57,582 nt of DNA from Spartobacteria bacterium (GCA_947466005.1 CANIBV010000002.1:1-57582); one strand, 5' to 3'. Counted from the first letter of the stretch, positions 29,093-38,876 are shown. The notes: a model not told the origin generated them from the letters alone. Made by a program: numbers and translations.

Positions 29093-29758
29093 ATGGGCTC
29101 ACGTTGGAATAAGCAGCTACTGCTCGCCTTGCTTGCCGCCGGGTTGGCCCGTCTGGTTTTTGCAACCATACGCCTCCGCATCACTGACCGCTCCGGCTTC
29201 CTCACCGATCCTCCGGAGGGGCCTCGCATCATGGTCTTCTGGCATAACCGGATCACCGCCATCGCGATCGGTTTCCTGCGCCACTATCCCGCCGCTCACC
29301 CTTCCCGTAAGGGAGTCAGTGTCCTGACAAGCCCCAGTAAGGATGGCGACATCCTGGCGGGCGTCATGGCCAATCTCGGCATGGGATCGGTTCGTGGCTC
29401 CAGTTCACGTCGCGGATCGACCGCCATCCGCGAACTCACTGCCCTGCTAGAGTCCGGTACCGACCTTGCAATCACACCCGACGGTCCACGGGGCCCGAAA
29501 TATTCCCTTGGGATGGGAGCCGTCTTCCTAGCTCAGAAAATGGGCATTCCCATCATGCCTGTCCACGCTCGGTATCACTCTGCGATCCGTCTGAAAACCT
29601 GGGATCATTTCGCAATCCCCCTCCCCTTTTCACGGGTCGACATCACGATGGATCCTTACCTCGAGGTCGATCCCACCGCCGTGGATCTGGAGGGGGAACG
29701 CCTCCGTCTGGAACAACTCCTCCGCGATCAGGCCTACCGCGATGACTCGGCGGCCTGA
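29093..29758 (+). CDS. DUF374 lysophospholipid acyltransferase family protein
   Basis: A 221-residue protein with an N-terminal hydrophobic segment (LLLALLAAGLARLVFATI). DUF374 motifs are MVFWHNR, TSPSKDGDILAGVM, RRGSTAIRE and ITPDGPRGPKYSLGMG. Homologues are membrane-linked acyltransferases, some acting on Kdo or lipid A precursors; the acceptor here is not known. It directly follows ubiX. Confidence 0.85.
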   Translation: MGSRWNKQLLLALLAAGLARLVFATIRLRITDRSGFLTDPPEGPRIMVFWHNRITAIAIGFLRHYPAAHPSRKGVSVLTSPSKDGDILAGVMANLGMGSVRGSSSRRGSTAIRELTALLESGTDLAITPDGPRGPKYSLGMGAVFLAQKMGIPIMPVHARYHSAIRLKTWDHFAIPLPFSRVDITMDPYLEVDPTAVDLEGERLRLEQLLRDQAYRDDSAA

Positions 29759-29814
29759 TTGAAGGGTGAGAACAATTGGATGAGGAGGAGTGATTCTCTC
29801 CTCCCCTGCGCCGA

Positions 29815-31122
29815 CTAGATGTACTCGTTGACCAGATTCTCGAGATATTCCTGACCGCCGGAAGCGGGGATCCCCGGGGGGTTCGCCAGAGCGTACTTCT
29901 CGAGATCGGCCAATGTCGCCTTGCCCGACTCGACCTGTTTGCCGAGGGGACTGCCCCAGGAGGCGTAGCGATTGCTAACAAACTCCTCGATCCTGCCGTC
30001 GGCACGGATGGCGGCAGCGATCTTGAGACCGCGTGCGAAGGTATCCATACCGCCGATATGGGCGTGGAAGAGATCGACCGGCGTGTGGGATTCGCGGCGG
30101 CGCTTGGCATCGAAATTGAGCCCGCCATCCCTTAAACCGCCCATCCCGAGCACCACGAGCATGACCTCAAGCGCGAGATAGATATTCGTCGGGAACTGGT
30201 CGGTGTCCCACCCGATCAGTTCGTCGCCGCGGTTGGCGTCGATGCTGCCGAGTTTCCCCGCATCTGCCGCAACCGTCAGTTCATGACGCATGGTATGGCC
30301 GGCGAGGGTGGCGTGGTTGGTCTCGATATTGAGTTCGAACTCACCGAGAAGACCATAGGTCCGCAGGAAGTTCAGGCAGGCCGCTGAGTCCGAATCATAC
30401 TGGTGGGTGGAGGGCTCGCGCGGCTTGGGCTCAATATAGAACTTACCCTGGAAGCCGATGGACTTCTTCCACTCGACGGCCATGTGGAAGAAGGCGGCAA
30501 GGTGATCGAGTTCGCGCTTCATGTCGGTGTTCCAGAGGGTGGAGTACCCCTCGCGTCCACCCCAGAAGAGATAGCCTCCTCCTCCGAGTTGGTGGGTGAT
30601 ACTGATCGCCTTCTTCACCTGGGCCCCGGCATGGGCGTAGACATCGATGCTGGGCGAGGTGGCCGCCCCTTGGGAAAAGCGCGGGTGAGTGAAGAGGCAG
30701 GCGGTGCCCCAGAGAAGTTTCTTGCCAGTGCGCCCCTGCTCCTCGGCGAGCGTTGCAGCCACGGCATCAAGAGCCTTGTTCGAGGCCTCCAGAGTGCCCA
30801 ACTCGGGCGAGACATCCCGGTCGTGGAAGCAGTAGAGGTCGATCCCGGTCTTCTCGAGAAACTCGAAGAAGACACGCACCCTGCGCTGTGCGTTCTCCAC
30901 TGAATCGGTCCCGTCATCCCAGGGCATCTGGGCGGTGCCTCCGCCGAAGGGATCGGCCAATGGATTCCTCATTACATGCCAGTATGCGGCCGCGAAGCGC
31001 AAATGATCCCGCATCGCCTTTCCCTCCACGAGTTCCTCCGGATTGTACTGCTTGAAGGAAAGGGGGTTTCTGGATGTTGCCCCTTCGTATTGGATTTTCG
31101 GGATATTTGGGAAGTAGCTCAT
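29815..31122 (-). CDS. xylA: Xylose isomerase
   Basis: A 435-residue class II xylose isomerase converting D-xylose to D-xylulose in the cytoplasm. Metal- and substrate-site signatures are FCFHDRDVSPE (with the catalytic His), the YIEPKPREPSTHQYDSD segment, and HATLAGHTMRHEL near the second metal site. It is convergent with the xylB-ubiX-DUF374 strand. No xylR or xylose transporter is seen, so uptake and control must be elsewhere. Confidence 0.96.
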   Translation of the reverse strand: MSYFPNIPKIQYEGATSRNPLSFKQYNPEELVEGKAMRDHLRFAAAYWHVMRNPLADPFGGGTAQMPWDDGTDSVENAQRRVRVFFEFLEKTGIDLYCFHDRDVSPELGTLEASNKALDAVAATLAEEQGRTGKKLLWGTACLFTHPRFSQGAATSPSIDVYAHAGAQVKKAISITHQLGGGGYLFWGGREGYSTLWNTDMKRELDHLAAFFHMAVEWKKSIGFQGKFYIEPKPREPSTHQYDSDSAACLNFLRTYGLLGEFELNIETNHATLAGHTMRHELTVAADAGKLGSIDANRGDELIGWDTDQFPTNIYLALEVMLVVLGMGGLRDGGLNFDAKRRRESHTPVDLFHAHIGGMDTFARGLKIAAAIRADGRIEEFVSNRYASWGSPLGKQVESGKATLADLEKYALANPPGIPASGGQEYLENLVNEYI

Positions 31123-31393
31123 GGGGTGGAAAAGCAGTTGGTAGTTTTGTAAATCCTTTTTGATGCTCTCTATTTTCAGTGGGTAGATAAAGCCCTGAAG
31201 AGTGGCAGGTCGTTACCCTCCCACTGGAAATAGCGAGGACCCGGATTTCATCAGCTGTTCCCTTGGCGGCACGGATTCTCTTTGACCCTGTTTCATTCAA
31301 AATCCATTGTTCGACCCTGCATCGCTCGGACAATATCCCTTCCCAGTCCGCACGACATCCTGACTGTGCAATGCTTTCATACCCACTCCTTCC

Positions 31394-32959
31394 GTGACCT
31401 CCCTCTCCGCGCACGACACCATCAAAAGCCCTTTTGACTGGATCAACAGGAGTAAATCTTATTGGGGGCTCCTTGTGGCCGTCACCCTATGGAAGGTTTT
31501 TGGGGGCTCCATGTTGGGCCTTATTTTTGACGAGTGCTACTACTGGGAGTGGTCGCTTCATCCCCAGGCCTGCTACTTTGATCACCCGCCGCTCACCGCC
31601 TGGCTGATCGCATCGGGTCATGCCCTGCTGGGTCACTGCACGCTTGCCGTACGCTTCTGGGCGATTGTTTCCGGTCTGCTTCTCTCCATTGCGGGACGCC
31701 TGCTGGCACGGGACATGTTCGGCCAGGCCGCAGGAAATCGGGCAGGCATCCTGCTCCTTCTTGCTCCGATCTTTGCGGGAAATGCCTTCCTGATGACGCC
31801 GGATACATTTCTGATCCCTTCATGGGCTTTTGCCATTCTCTTTGCGTGGAAGGGAAGTCGTCCAGGCGCACCGATGTTCTGGTGGCTGGCAACCGGAGCG
31901 GCGGCAGGCATCGGAATGCTCTCCAAGTATACGATGGTCCTCTTCTACGCGGCCCTTGGGGCACTCTGGTTGGCGAGTCCGGGCAATCGCGGGAGGCTTT
32001 TTTGGGGGGGATTGCTGGCGGGCGGCGTTTCGCTGATCTTTTTTCTCCCAGTGCTCTGGTGGAACAATCAACACGACTGGATCTCCTTCCATCATCAGCT
32101 TAACCATGGCTTTCGCAATGAACACCCTTCGCTGATCAATTTCCAGAATCTCGCCGACTACAGCGCCTTTCTCGTGGTGCTTGTTTCGCCGGTCCTTGGA
32201 CTTCTCTGCTTCAGGACGGCGGCCACCCGACTGCGTGACGAACGATTCCTCTACCTTGCACTCTTCTTTTGGACCGTTGTTCTCTTCTTTGGATTCTCAG
32301 CAGCTAAGGCCCACATTGAGGCCAACTGGCCCATGGCGGCCTTCGTAACCGGCCTCATCATGGTCGCCGGTGACTGGGGGCGCTACGGTGTGGTCTGGCG
32401 TAAGGCGGCGATCGTCGTCCTGCTGGTGGCCGATGTGGGAGCCGTCGCGGGGGTCTCCTATCTCCTCCTGCCTAAGACCTCACCCTTGGCGATCCAGAAC
32501 CTCGATATCAACACCTCCTTCATCAAGGGCTTCCCCGGGTCGGATCAATTGGCCGCAGCGGCACAGAAAGGGCTTGGTGATTTCCAATCACGCATCGAGG
32601 AGTTCCTCGGACCTCAGGCGGTGGCCGATGCCGTCAGCGAAGACTTCCAAGAATCAGGTGCTGACTTCATCTGCCTCTCGAGCTACCAGTTCACCGGAGT
32701 GATGTCGTTTTATGCACCGGCGTTTGAGCCGCTCCTCTGGCTCCCGGATCACGGCAGGGTCCGCTTCCCTTGGATCAATGACCACATCTGGAAGGGTAAG
32801 ACCGCCTATGTCGCAGAGTGGCCTCGACGCGGACCGCTGTACACCAACCTCTTTGACTCAATGTTTCCCGGGAAAAACATCCAGATCCCTCACATCAAGA
32901 ACCCTGTCTGGATCTCCATCGGCCGCTTCTACAATCCGGAGATGGTTCAGAATCGCTGA
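31394..32959 (+). CDS. GT39-type (ArnT-like) membrane glycosyltransferase
   Basis: A 521-residue multi-spanning protein of the PMT/ArnT superfamily. The GT-C acidic motif is DECYYWEW (D46/E47) in the first periplasmic loop, followed by YFDHPPLTAW. About ten membrane segments follow, then a soluble C-terminal part (from about 370) with motifs IKGFPGSDQ and FYAPAFEP. Such enzymes move sugars from polyprenyl carriers to lipid A, proteins or glycans outside the inner membrane; the acceptor is unknown. The start is a GTG at 31394. Confidence 0.85.
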   Translation: MTSLSAHDTIKSPFDWINRSKSYWGLLVAVTLWKVFGGSMLGLIFDECYYWEWSLHPQACYFDHPPLTAWLIASGHALLGHCTLAVRFWAIVSGLLLSIAGRLLARDMFGQAAGNRAGILLLLAPIFAGNAFLMTPDTFLIPSWAFAILFAWKGSRPGAPMFWWLATGAAAGIGMLSKYTMVLFYAALGALWLASPGNRGRLFWGGLLAGGVSLIFFLPVLWWNNQHDWISFHHQLNHGFRNEHPSLINFQNLADYSAFLVVLVSPVLGLLCFRTAATRLRDERFLYLALFFWTVVLFFGFSAAKAHIEANWPMAAFVTGLIMVAGDWGRYGVVWRKAAIVVLLVADVGAVAGVSYLLLPKTSPLAIQNLDINTSFIKGFPGSDQLAAAAQKGLGDFQSRIEEFLGPQAVADAVSEDFQESGADFICLSSYQFTGVMSFYAPAFEPLLWLPDHGRVRFPWINDHIWKGKTAYVAEWPRRGPLYTNLFDSMFPGKNIQIPHIKNPVWISIGRFYNPEMVQNR

Positions 32960-33004
32960 TCAGCTGATCATCTGGAGCCCCCTTCCATCACTCCATCTCA
33001 TCAC

Positions 33005-33661
33005 ATGACACGCCAAGAAAGAGCCGACGCACTGGCGCAGGAACTCCCACGAATCTATCCCACCGCACACTGCGAGCTAGATTTTAAAAACCCCCTCGAA
33101 CTCCTCGTCGCCACCATCCTCTCGGCGCAATGCACAGACGTGCGGGTCAACATGGTGACTCCCCCCCTCTTCAGACGCTGCCCCACGGCCGCCGACTATG
33201 CGGAGATCCCGCAGGAAGAGTTGGAAGCCCTTGTGCGATCGACTGGCTTCTACCGCAACAAGGCCAAGTCGATCCGCGGCATGGGAGCGGCACTGGTCGA
33301 GCGGCATGCCGGAGAGGTTCCCCGGACCATGGAGGAGCTCTCCTCGCTCCCCGGAGCGGGACGCAAGACCTCCAATGTCGTCCTCGGAAATGCCTTTCAT
33401 CTCAACGAGGGGGTCGTCGTCGACACGCATGTCGGCCGCCTCTCCCTACGCCTCGGACTCACCACCAAGAGCGACCCGGTCAAGGTGGAGCAGGATCTTA
33501 TGGCCCTCTTCCCCAAGGAACAATGGAGTGATCTCAGTCACTGGCTGATCTGGCACGGACGGAGGCGCTGCAAGGCTCGCAATCCCGACTGCAAGGAGTG
33601 CGAGCTCAGGCCCCTCTGCCCAAGCGCCGATCAGCCCGATCAATTCTTGAAGAAGGGTTAG
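33005..33661 (+). CDS. nth: Endonuclease III
   Basis: A 218-residue base-excision-repair glycosylase/AP lyase acting on oxidised pyrimidines. The helix-hairpin-helix is LSSLPGAGRKTSNVVLGNAF with catalytic Lys K121, the catalytic Asp is D140 in VVVDTHVGRL, and the [4Fe-4S] cysteines C189, C196, C199 and C205 keep the C-x6-C-x2-C-x5-C spacing. The leader is C/T-rich. Full length, nothing odd. Confidence 0.96.
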   Translation: MTRQERADALAQELPRIYPTAHCELDFKNPLELLVATILSAQCTDVRVNMVTPPLFRRCPTAADYAEIPQEELEALVRSTGFYRNKAKSIRGMGAALVERHAGEVPRTMEELSSLPGAGRKTSNVVLGNAFHLNEGVVVDTHVGRLSLRLGLTTKSDPVKVEQDLMALFPKEQWSDLSHWLIWHGRRRCKARNPDCKECELRPLCPSADQPDQFLKKG

Positions 33662-33765
33662 GTGTGACAGACCTAGGGAACCGCACCCTGTTGGAGAGAG
33701 GTTGCCTATTTCGCTGGTGTGTCACGCGTTGACATTTTGAAATATCGAGTCACGACTACATCTTG

Positions 33766-34512
33766 ATGAAAAAAATCCTCCTGATCTCCCTGGCCGCCAT
33801 CCTCCTGCTCGTTGCCGGGGTGCTGGGCTACCTCTACTTCTCGCTGAACACCCTGCTCAAAAAGGCAGTCGAAACCGTCGGGCCACGGATCACCAAGACC
33901 ACGGTGATCCTCTCCTCGGCGAACCTCTCCCCTTTCTCGGGCAGCGGCACGCTCAACGGCTTTCTTGTTGGCAACCCCGAGGGATTCAAGGGGCCGTTTG
34001 CGCTGAAGCTTGGCCGCGTTGAAGTCAACGTGAACAAGGAGACTCTCCTCGCCGACACCATTGTCGTGAATTCCATTCTCATCCGGAACCCGGAGATTCT
34101 ACTCGAAGGAACACTCACGGGAAATAACCTCAGCAAGCTCCTCAAAAATATCGAAAGCAACACCGCCTCCAGCCCATCAAAGGAGAAGAAGGGAACGCCA
34201 GAGAGCAAGAGCTCCTCGAAGAAGTTCATCGTGAAGGAAGTGGTGATCTCAGGCACCAAACTTCACTTGGCCGCCAGCGCCCTCGGTCAGAATGTCGAGC
34301 AGACCCTTCCCCTCCCCGAGATCCGTCTTCACAACCTAGGAAGCGGCGGTTCGGGGATCTCCGCATCCGATGTGACACAGCAGATCCTCACCCCGTTGAT
34401 CAACGAGGCCATCAAGGAAGGCCTGAACACCTTGGCCAAGCAGGGAGTGAAGCAACTGCAGGGTCAGGGACTCAAGGAACTCAATAAAGCCCTCCCCGGT
34501 CTCTTCAAGTAA
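33766..34512 (+). CDS. AsmA-like membrane-anchored protein
   Basis: A 248-residue protein from the ATG at 33766. One N-terminal membrane segment (ILLISLAAILLLVAGVLGYL) is followed by a beta-rich periplasmic part that resembles the start of AsmA/DUF748 proteins (SLNTLLKKAVETVGPRITKT, LSPFSGSGTLNGFLVGNPEG). A lysine/serine-rich linker lies near 140-155. AsmA-type proteins help move phospholipids to or shape the outer membrane; most are much longer, so this would be a minimal version. The family call is moderate. Confidence 0.65.
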   Translation: MKKILLISLAAILLLVAGVLGYLYFSLNTLLKKAVETVGPRITKTTVILSSANLSPFSGSGTLNGFLVGNPEGFKGPFALKLGRVEVNVNKETLLADTIVVNSILIRNPEILLEGTLTGNNLSKLLKNIESNTASSPSKEKKGTPESKSSSKKFIVKEVVISGTKLHLAASALGQNVEQTLPLPEIRLHNLGSGGSGISASDVTQQILTPLINEAIKEGLNTLAKQGVKQLQGQGLKELNKALPGLFK

Positions 34513-34574
34513 GCTTCGCGGATGCGTGGGGTTGTCAGAGAGGCGTTCCCCCGTTAGATAAGTAAAAGAACATC

Positions 34575-35519
34575 ATGGCCGCACAATTCCGCGAGTACTA
34601 CGAGACCCTGGGCGTCTCCAAGACAGCCCCGGCTGACGAGATCAAAAGCGCCTTCCGCAAACTTGCCCGAAAGCATCACCCCGACCTAGCAAAGGACAAG
34701 AAGGCGGCTGAGGAAAAGTTCAAGGAGATCAACGAGGCCTACGAGGTCTTGAGCGATCCGGAGAAGCGCAGAAAATACGACGAGTACGGATCTAACTGGC
34801 AACACGCAGGTAATGGCTTTTCCCCTCCCCAGGGAGGCGCAGGAGGACGCGGTGGATTTGGCGGCGGATCTAACAGTGGCGGAGATGCCTCGGATTTCCA
34901 CTTCGGAGGCACCGGCTACAGTGACTTCTTCGAGCAGTTTTTCGGCACACGGCGTGGCCGTGGTTATGGAGGTGGTGCAGACTTTGAGGAAACCCCACAG
35001 AGGGGACGAGATGTGGAAGCCGATATTCTGGTCACCCTAGAAGAGGCTCTTCATGGGGCGACGCGCCAGATTTCCTTCCGGAAGGGAAACTCACCCGATG
35101 TCCAGACCTACACAGTCAAGATCCCAAAGGGTGTCCGCGAGGGACAGCGCATCCGGTTGGCCGGTCAAGGAGGTTCGGGTGGAGCCCGGGGTGAGTCCGG
35201 TGATCTCTACCTGCGGGTGAAGCTTCAGCAACATCCCGACTATCGTTTTGAAGGCGCTGACATCTACCACGAGGCAGATGTCCCGCCATGGCAGGCCGTC
35301 CTCGGAGGGGAACTCACCATTCCGACACCCGATGGTCGCGCCAAGCTCAAGATCCCGGCCGGCACCCGGAACGGGCGCCAGTTCCGCATCCCGAGACGTG
35401 GGCTTCCAGGAAAAAACGGCGGCCGTGGTGACTTCTACGCTGTGGTGGAAATCGCGATTCCCGAATCGCTGACACCGGAGCAGAAAGCTCTTTGGGAACA
35501 GCTTTCGCAACTCGGTTGA
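34575..35519 (+). CDS. DnaJ C-terminal domain-containing co-chaperone (CbpA type)
   Basis: A 314-residue J-protein. The J-domain (residues about 5-72) has the HPD motif in ARKHHPDLAKDKK; a Gly/Phe-rich linker (GGAGGRGGFGGGSNSGG) follows; then the two C-terminal substrate-binding domains. The cysteine-rich zinc domain of true DnaJ is absent, so this is a type II, CbpA-like protein that would partner DnaK. No dnaK or grpE lies nearby. Confidence 0.9.
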   Translation: MAAQFREYYETLGVSKTAPADEIKSAFRKLARKHHPDLAKDKKAAEEKFKEINEAYEVLSDPEKRRKYDEYGSNWQHAGNGFSPPQGGAGGRGGFGGGSNSGGDASDFHFGGTGYSDFFEQFFGTRRGRGYGGGADFEETPQRGRDVEADILVTLEEALHGATRQISFRKGNSPDVQTYTVKIPKGVREGQRIRLAGQGGSGGARGESGDLYLRVKLQQHPDYRFEGADIYHEADVPPWQAVLGGELTIPTPDGRAKLKIPAGTRNGRQFRIPRRGLPGKNGGRGDFYAVVEIAIPESLTPEQKALWEQLSQLG

Positions 35520-35550
35520 CGCCGACCTTGGCGCACCGCCCATTTTCCGG

Positions 35551-35570
35551 TTCCACTCACAGGAGTGGAA
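35551..35570. terminator. Hairpin between convergent genes
   Basis: TTCCACTC-ACAG-GAGTGGAA is a perfect 8-bp stem located between the convergent DnaJ-like and AI-2E-type genes. No strong T-run follows on either strand, so terminator function is only likely. Confidence 0.35.
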
Positions 35571-35687
35571 TGTTAGTTCGGGATTATATTGGCTGATGTC
35601 AAAAGTCCCTGCCTTCCGTGATTTCTCTCCGCTCTCTGCGGGAGTTTTCAGTTACCTGACACGCTTCAGGCTATGCTTGCCTCGCCA

Positions 35688-36953
35688 TCACAACGGCAAC
35701 TCGACCGCCATCGTTGTTGTTTTCTTTTCCAGAATTCCTTCGATCTGGAGCGTCTGCTGAACGGGTTCAGCAACAGGTCGATCCCAGAAATAGCGCTGCA
35801 GAAGAACCTTCAGGGTTGCCGTAAGAGGCACGGCGAGGAGCGCTCCCAGCAATCCACCGAGCACGATGGACCAGGCAAAGACCGAGATGATGACGGTCAT
35901 GGGATGGAGACCTACTGAATTTCCGATGATCTTGGGAGAGATGAAAATGCCGTCGATGTTATTGGCCACGACAAAGATCACCAGCACCCAGAGCGGGTGC
36001 ATGAGATCACCGTACTGGGCCAGCGCGATCAGCATAGCGGGGATGAGGCAGAGGGCCATACCCAAATAAGGAATCAGGCACAGAATCCCGAGCATGAGTC
36101 CGATGAGAAAAGAGAAGTCGAGCCGAAGAAAAGCAAAGAGCGAGACGCCGACGATCGCGCCGTCAATGAGGCTGACAAGGAGCTGCCCCCGAAAGAAGTG
36201 GATCAGGTAGGTGTTGATCTCATTGAGCAGGGAGACAATTTCTTCTTTGAGCGGGGATGATCGCAGGGGAAGGTAACGGCTCCAGTTGGTGCCGATGGCA
36301 GGGGATTCCAAAAGAAAGAAAAAGAGGAAGACGGGCACGAGCACGAGACTGAGGAGAAATCCAAGAATCCCAAAGAAGCCACCCACGCTCTTTTGCAGAA
36401 AGGCACCTGTCGCTGTGGCGATCGTTGGAATCTGCTGCTGAAACCATTCAAGGGCGTCTTTCGTCAATCCAAAGGCATGGACTTTCAGGTTTTCGGGCGA
36501 GAGATCCTCTAGCAAGGAATGGGTGATCGTTGTCTTATCTTTCAGTGCGGAGAGGCGCTGGATCTCACCCGCAGAACCTTTTGCCAAGGAGGTGATTTGC
36601 TGACTGTAGATGGGTATCTTGGAGGCAAGAATACCACCCTGCCGTGCGATCGAGGGGCCGACAGTAATGCCGATGAGTCCAATCCCGATACTAAAGAGAA
36701 CGAAGACCACCACCACCGCCCATGTGCGCCGGAAACGCCACTTGCAGAGAAGTCCCACGACCGGGGTGAGGAGATAAGCGAGGACTGCGGCAATGGCAAT
36801 CGGTGTGAGGACGGGCTTCAGGTAAGCGCAGACCGAAACCACGCTCCATCCCGAAAGAATGATGACCGCAACGATAGCCAGTGCTGCGACGGCCGTAAGA
36901 GCTGACCAGCAGATTTTTTTCTGAAAGGAGGTGGGAGGATCGTTATAGGCCAT
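35688..36953 (-). CDS. AI-2E family transporter (PerM/YdiK-like permease)
   Basis: A 421-residue membrane protein with about eight spans. Family features are the paired N-terminal spans (AALAIVAVIILSGWSVV, IAIAAVLAYLLTPVVGLL), a soluble central stretch, and the late LVIFVVANNIDGIFISPKIIG and VSVFAWSIVLGGLLGALLAVP-like segment. Substrates vary in the family (ions, small signals); the name does not prove autoinducer transport. ATG start at 36953. Confidence 0.88.
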   Translation of the reverse strand: MAYNDPPTSFQKKICWSALTAVAALAIVAVIILSGWSVVSVCAYLKPVLTPIAIAAVLAYLLTPVVGLLCKWRFRRTWAVVVVFVLFSIGIGLIGITVGPSIARQGGILASKIPIYSQQITSLAKGSAGEIQRLSALKDKTTITHSLLEDLSPENLKVHAFGLTKDALEWFQQQIPTIATATGAFLQKSVGGFFGILGFLLSLVLVPVFLFFFLLESPAIGTNWSRYLPLRSSPLKEEIVSLLNEINTYLIHFFRGQLLVSLIDGAIVGVSLFAFLRLDFSFLIGLMLGILCLIPYLGMALCLIPAMLIALAQYGDLMHPLWVLVIFVVANNIDGIFISPKIIGNSVGLHPMTVIISVFAWSIVLGGLLGALLAVPLTATLKVLLQRYFWDRPVAEPVQQTLQIEGILEKKTTTMAVELPL

Positions 36954-37021
36954 GCGTCGCCTCTGGAACTACTCTCTTTTACCGGACTTGTCCATCAGTC
37001 CAACATGCTCGCTGACAGCTT

Positions 37022-37555
37022 TCACTCAGCGAGGACAATATCCATCCGGACATCATGATCCTCAGCCGGAACCGAGGGGAGGAGCTGCCACAGCCAGGCA
37101 AGGCCAACCTTGATTCCACTGAAGTCCGGATGCCCGAGCAGGCGGTCATAATATCCCTTCCCCCTCCCTAACCGCCAACCCGAGAGGTCAAATGCCAACC
37201 CAGGCACCATCACCAGATCGACATCAGCTGGTGAGCACTTCTCCCAGCTCCCGGGATCGGGTTCCTGCAGTCCGAAGGGACCGGTGATCCACCGGCTCTG
37301 TGCACCTCTACGGTAGATCCCGAGGGCATCTCCCTCGATCCTCGGAAAAAGAAAATGTCTTTCTTCCCGATTTCCGATTAGGAGAGTCGGATCGGGCTCT
37401 CCGGGAAGCGGCGCGTAAAGCAGCACAGAGGAAGCCTGCTTCCAGGAGTCGAGCGCCTGGACTTTCTCCATCAGGGCAGAGGAGTTTCCGGGCCGACTGC
37501 TTCCGGCCAGATCCCTCATCCGTGCACGCAACCGTTGCTTTTCGGCATGAATCAT
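37022..37555 (-). CDS. 5-formyltetrahydrofolate cyclo-ligase
   Basis: A 177-residue enzyme that uses ATP to turn 5-formyl-THF into 5,10-methenyl-THF. The N-terminal KQRLRARMRDL and the C-terminal signature LGRGKGYYDRLL are typical. It fits the folate set in the window (folC, folD, purT). It is divergent from the MBL-fold gene, with the two start codons about 30 bases apart. Confidence 0.92.
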   Translation of the reverse strand: MIHAEKQRLRARMRDLAGSSRPGNSSALMEKVQALDSWKQASSVLLYAPLPGEPDPTLLIGNREERHFLFPRIEGDALGIYRRGAQSRWITGPFGLQEPDPGSWEKCSPADVDLVMVPGLAFDLSGWRLGRGKGYYDRLLGHPDFSGIKVGLAWLWQLLPSVPAEDHDVRMDIVLAE

Positions 37556-37586
37556 TCACCCTTTGTGTAGCAGAGCAGCGACGATC

Positions 37587-38540
37587 ATGGTCAAAAAACT
37601 TCTCAAGAAAGGTACTGAAGGAATCCGAAAGCGGGTCACAAAGAAACCTAAGCCGGAAAACCACATCTCGATGAAGCTGGGAGAGGGGTGGCACAAGCGA
37701 AACTACCTCACCGAAGTGATCATCCCTTCGCTTTTTTCACCTAGGCAGGAGGTCCCGCCGGGAACGCAGCTTCCCGAACTCACGCCCGGCCAGATCGGCA
37801 TCACCTGGATCGGTCACGCCTCCTTCCTGATTCAGACACCGGAGCACTCCATCCTGATCGACCCGAACTGGGCCCGCTGGCTCAAAGTGGTGAAGCGCTT
37901 GCGCGACCCGGGTCTCAAGGTTCACGAATTGCCAGCCATCGACCTGGTGCTCGTCAGCCATGCTCACTTTGATCACCTCGATAAGAAATCACTCCGGGCC
38001 GTCGCGGCGGATCAGCCGATTGTCGTTCCGGAGCATGTCGGGAATCTTGTCCAGGGTCTCGGCTTCAACCGAGTTCATGAGCTTCAGCGATGGGAGGTGA
38101 TGGAGTTCGGGTCGCTCAAGATCACGCTGACTCCCGCCCATCACTGGGGAGCACGGATGCTGCATGACAAGCACCGGGGCTTTGGCGGATTCCTGATAGA
38201 GTACGAGGGAAGAACGATCTTCCACTGCGGTGACAGTGCCTGGTTCGAGGGGTTCGCCGAGATCGGGGAGAAGTGCAAGGGAAAGATCGACATAGCACTC
38301 CTCCCGATCGGTGCCTACGACGCTCCGACCGGGCGAGATGTGCACATGAATCCCGAGGAGGCCCTAAGGGCTTTCACGGCACTCGGAGCAGGGATCATGA
38401 TCCCGATGCACTACGGCACCTTTCGTCTTGGATTTGAACCGATGGAGGAACCTCCCGACAGACTCCTCGGCCACGCCCGCTCCCAGGGGATCGAAGACAG
38501 GATTCGTATCCTCCGGGAGGGAGAGGCAACGGTGTTTTAG
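37587..38540 (+). CDS. MBL-fold metal-dependent hydrolase (NAPE-PLD-like)
   Basis: A 317-residue protein from the ATG at 37587. The metallo-beta-lactamase-fold motif is SHAHFDHLD, with further metal-site residues in TPAHHWGAR, HCGDSAW and PMHYGTF. The WIGHASFLI and IDPNWARW segments match the NAPE-PLD/YfbF-like branch of the fold, which includes phospholipase-D-like and other hydrolases. The substrate is not known. A weaker in-frame TTG start lies upstream. Confidence 0.85.
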   Translation: MVKKLLKKGTEGIRKRVTKKPKPENHISMKLGEGWHKRNYLTEVIIPSLFSPRQEVPPGTQLPELTPGQIGITWIGHASFLIQTPEHSILIDPNWARWLKVVKRLRDPGLKVHELPAIDLVLVSHAHFDHLDKKSLRAVAADQPIVVPEHVGNLVQGLGFNRVHELQRWEVMEFGSLKITLTPAHHWGARMLHDKHRGFGGFLIEYEGRTIFHCGDSAWFEGFAEIGEKCKGKIDIALLPIGAYDAPTGRDVHMNPEEALRAFTALGAGIMIPMHYGTFRLGFEPMEEPPDRLLGHARSQGIEDRIRILREGEATVF

Positions 38541-38789
38541 GGCTGGGATGGAGGCCTCAGCTCCTACGGGACGATGGGTCAGAGAGGAAATGGATGGAGA
38601 GTGCATACGGCGGCAGCAATACAATCCCAGCCGGATACCGAGCGGTCCGTGGCGGCAATTACCCCCTTAACGCCAGCGCCATGCAGTCATCGTGCCGCAT
38701 TAACATGCCACCGGTCTACCCGAACCAACTGGTTTTCCACTTTGCCTTCCGGGTTGCCAGAATTCTGCCCTGAAGCAGTTTAAATAAAG

Positions 38790-38829
38790 AAAAAGGCGTT
38801 GGACTCATTCCTGAGCCAACGCCTTTTTT
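38790..38829. terminator. Strong bidirectional rho-independent terminator
   Basis: GGCGTTGG-A-CTCA pairs with TGAG-CCAACGCC around a TTCC loop, flanked by AAAAA on one side and TTTTTT on the other. It serves both the rightward MBL-fold gene and the leftward cyclophilin gene. Confidence 0.85.
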
Positions 38830-38840
38830 GTGAATTCCTA

Positions 38841-38869
38841 ACAGTCTAAAAGACTTCAGTCTTCAGACC
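38841..38869. repeat. Short AGTCTTCAG intergenic repeat
   Basis: CAGTCTAAAAGACTTCAG then TCTTCAGACC. It contains the dyad AGTCT-AAA-AGACT and is related to the copies at 10682-10710, 44453-44482 and 53470-53493. Confidence 0.4.
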
Positions 38870-38876
38870 ATTCCGC

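Larger units (their letters stand above)
38541..38876. other. Intergenic region with bidirectional terminator
   Basis: Nothing coding is recognised. The right end holds a strong bidirectional terminator (38790-38829) and one copy of the AGTCTTCAG repeat (38841-38869); the left part shows no clear structure. Confidence 0.55.
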
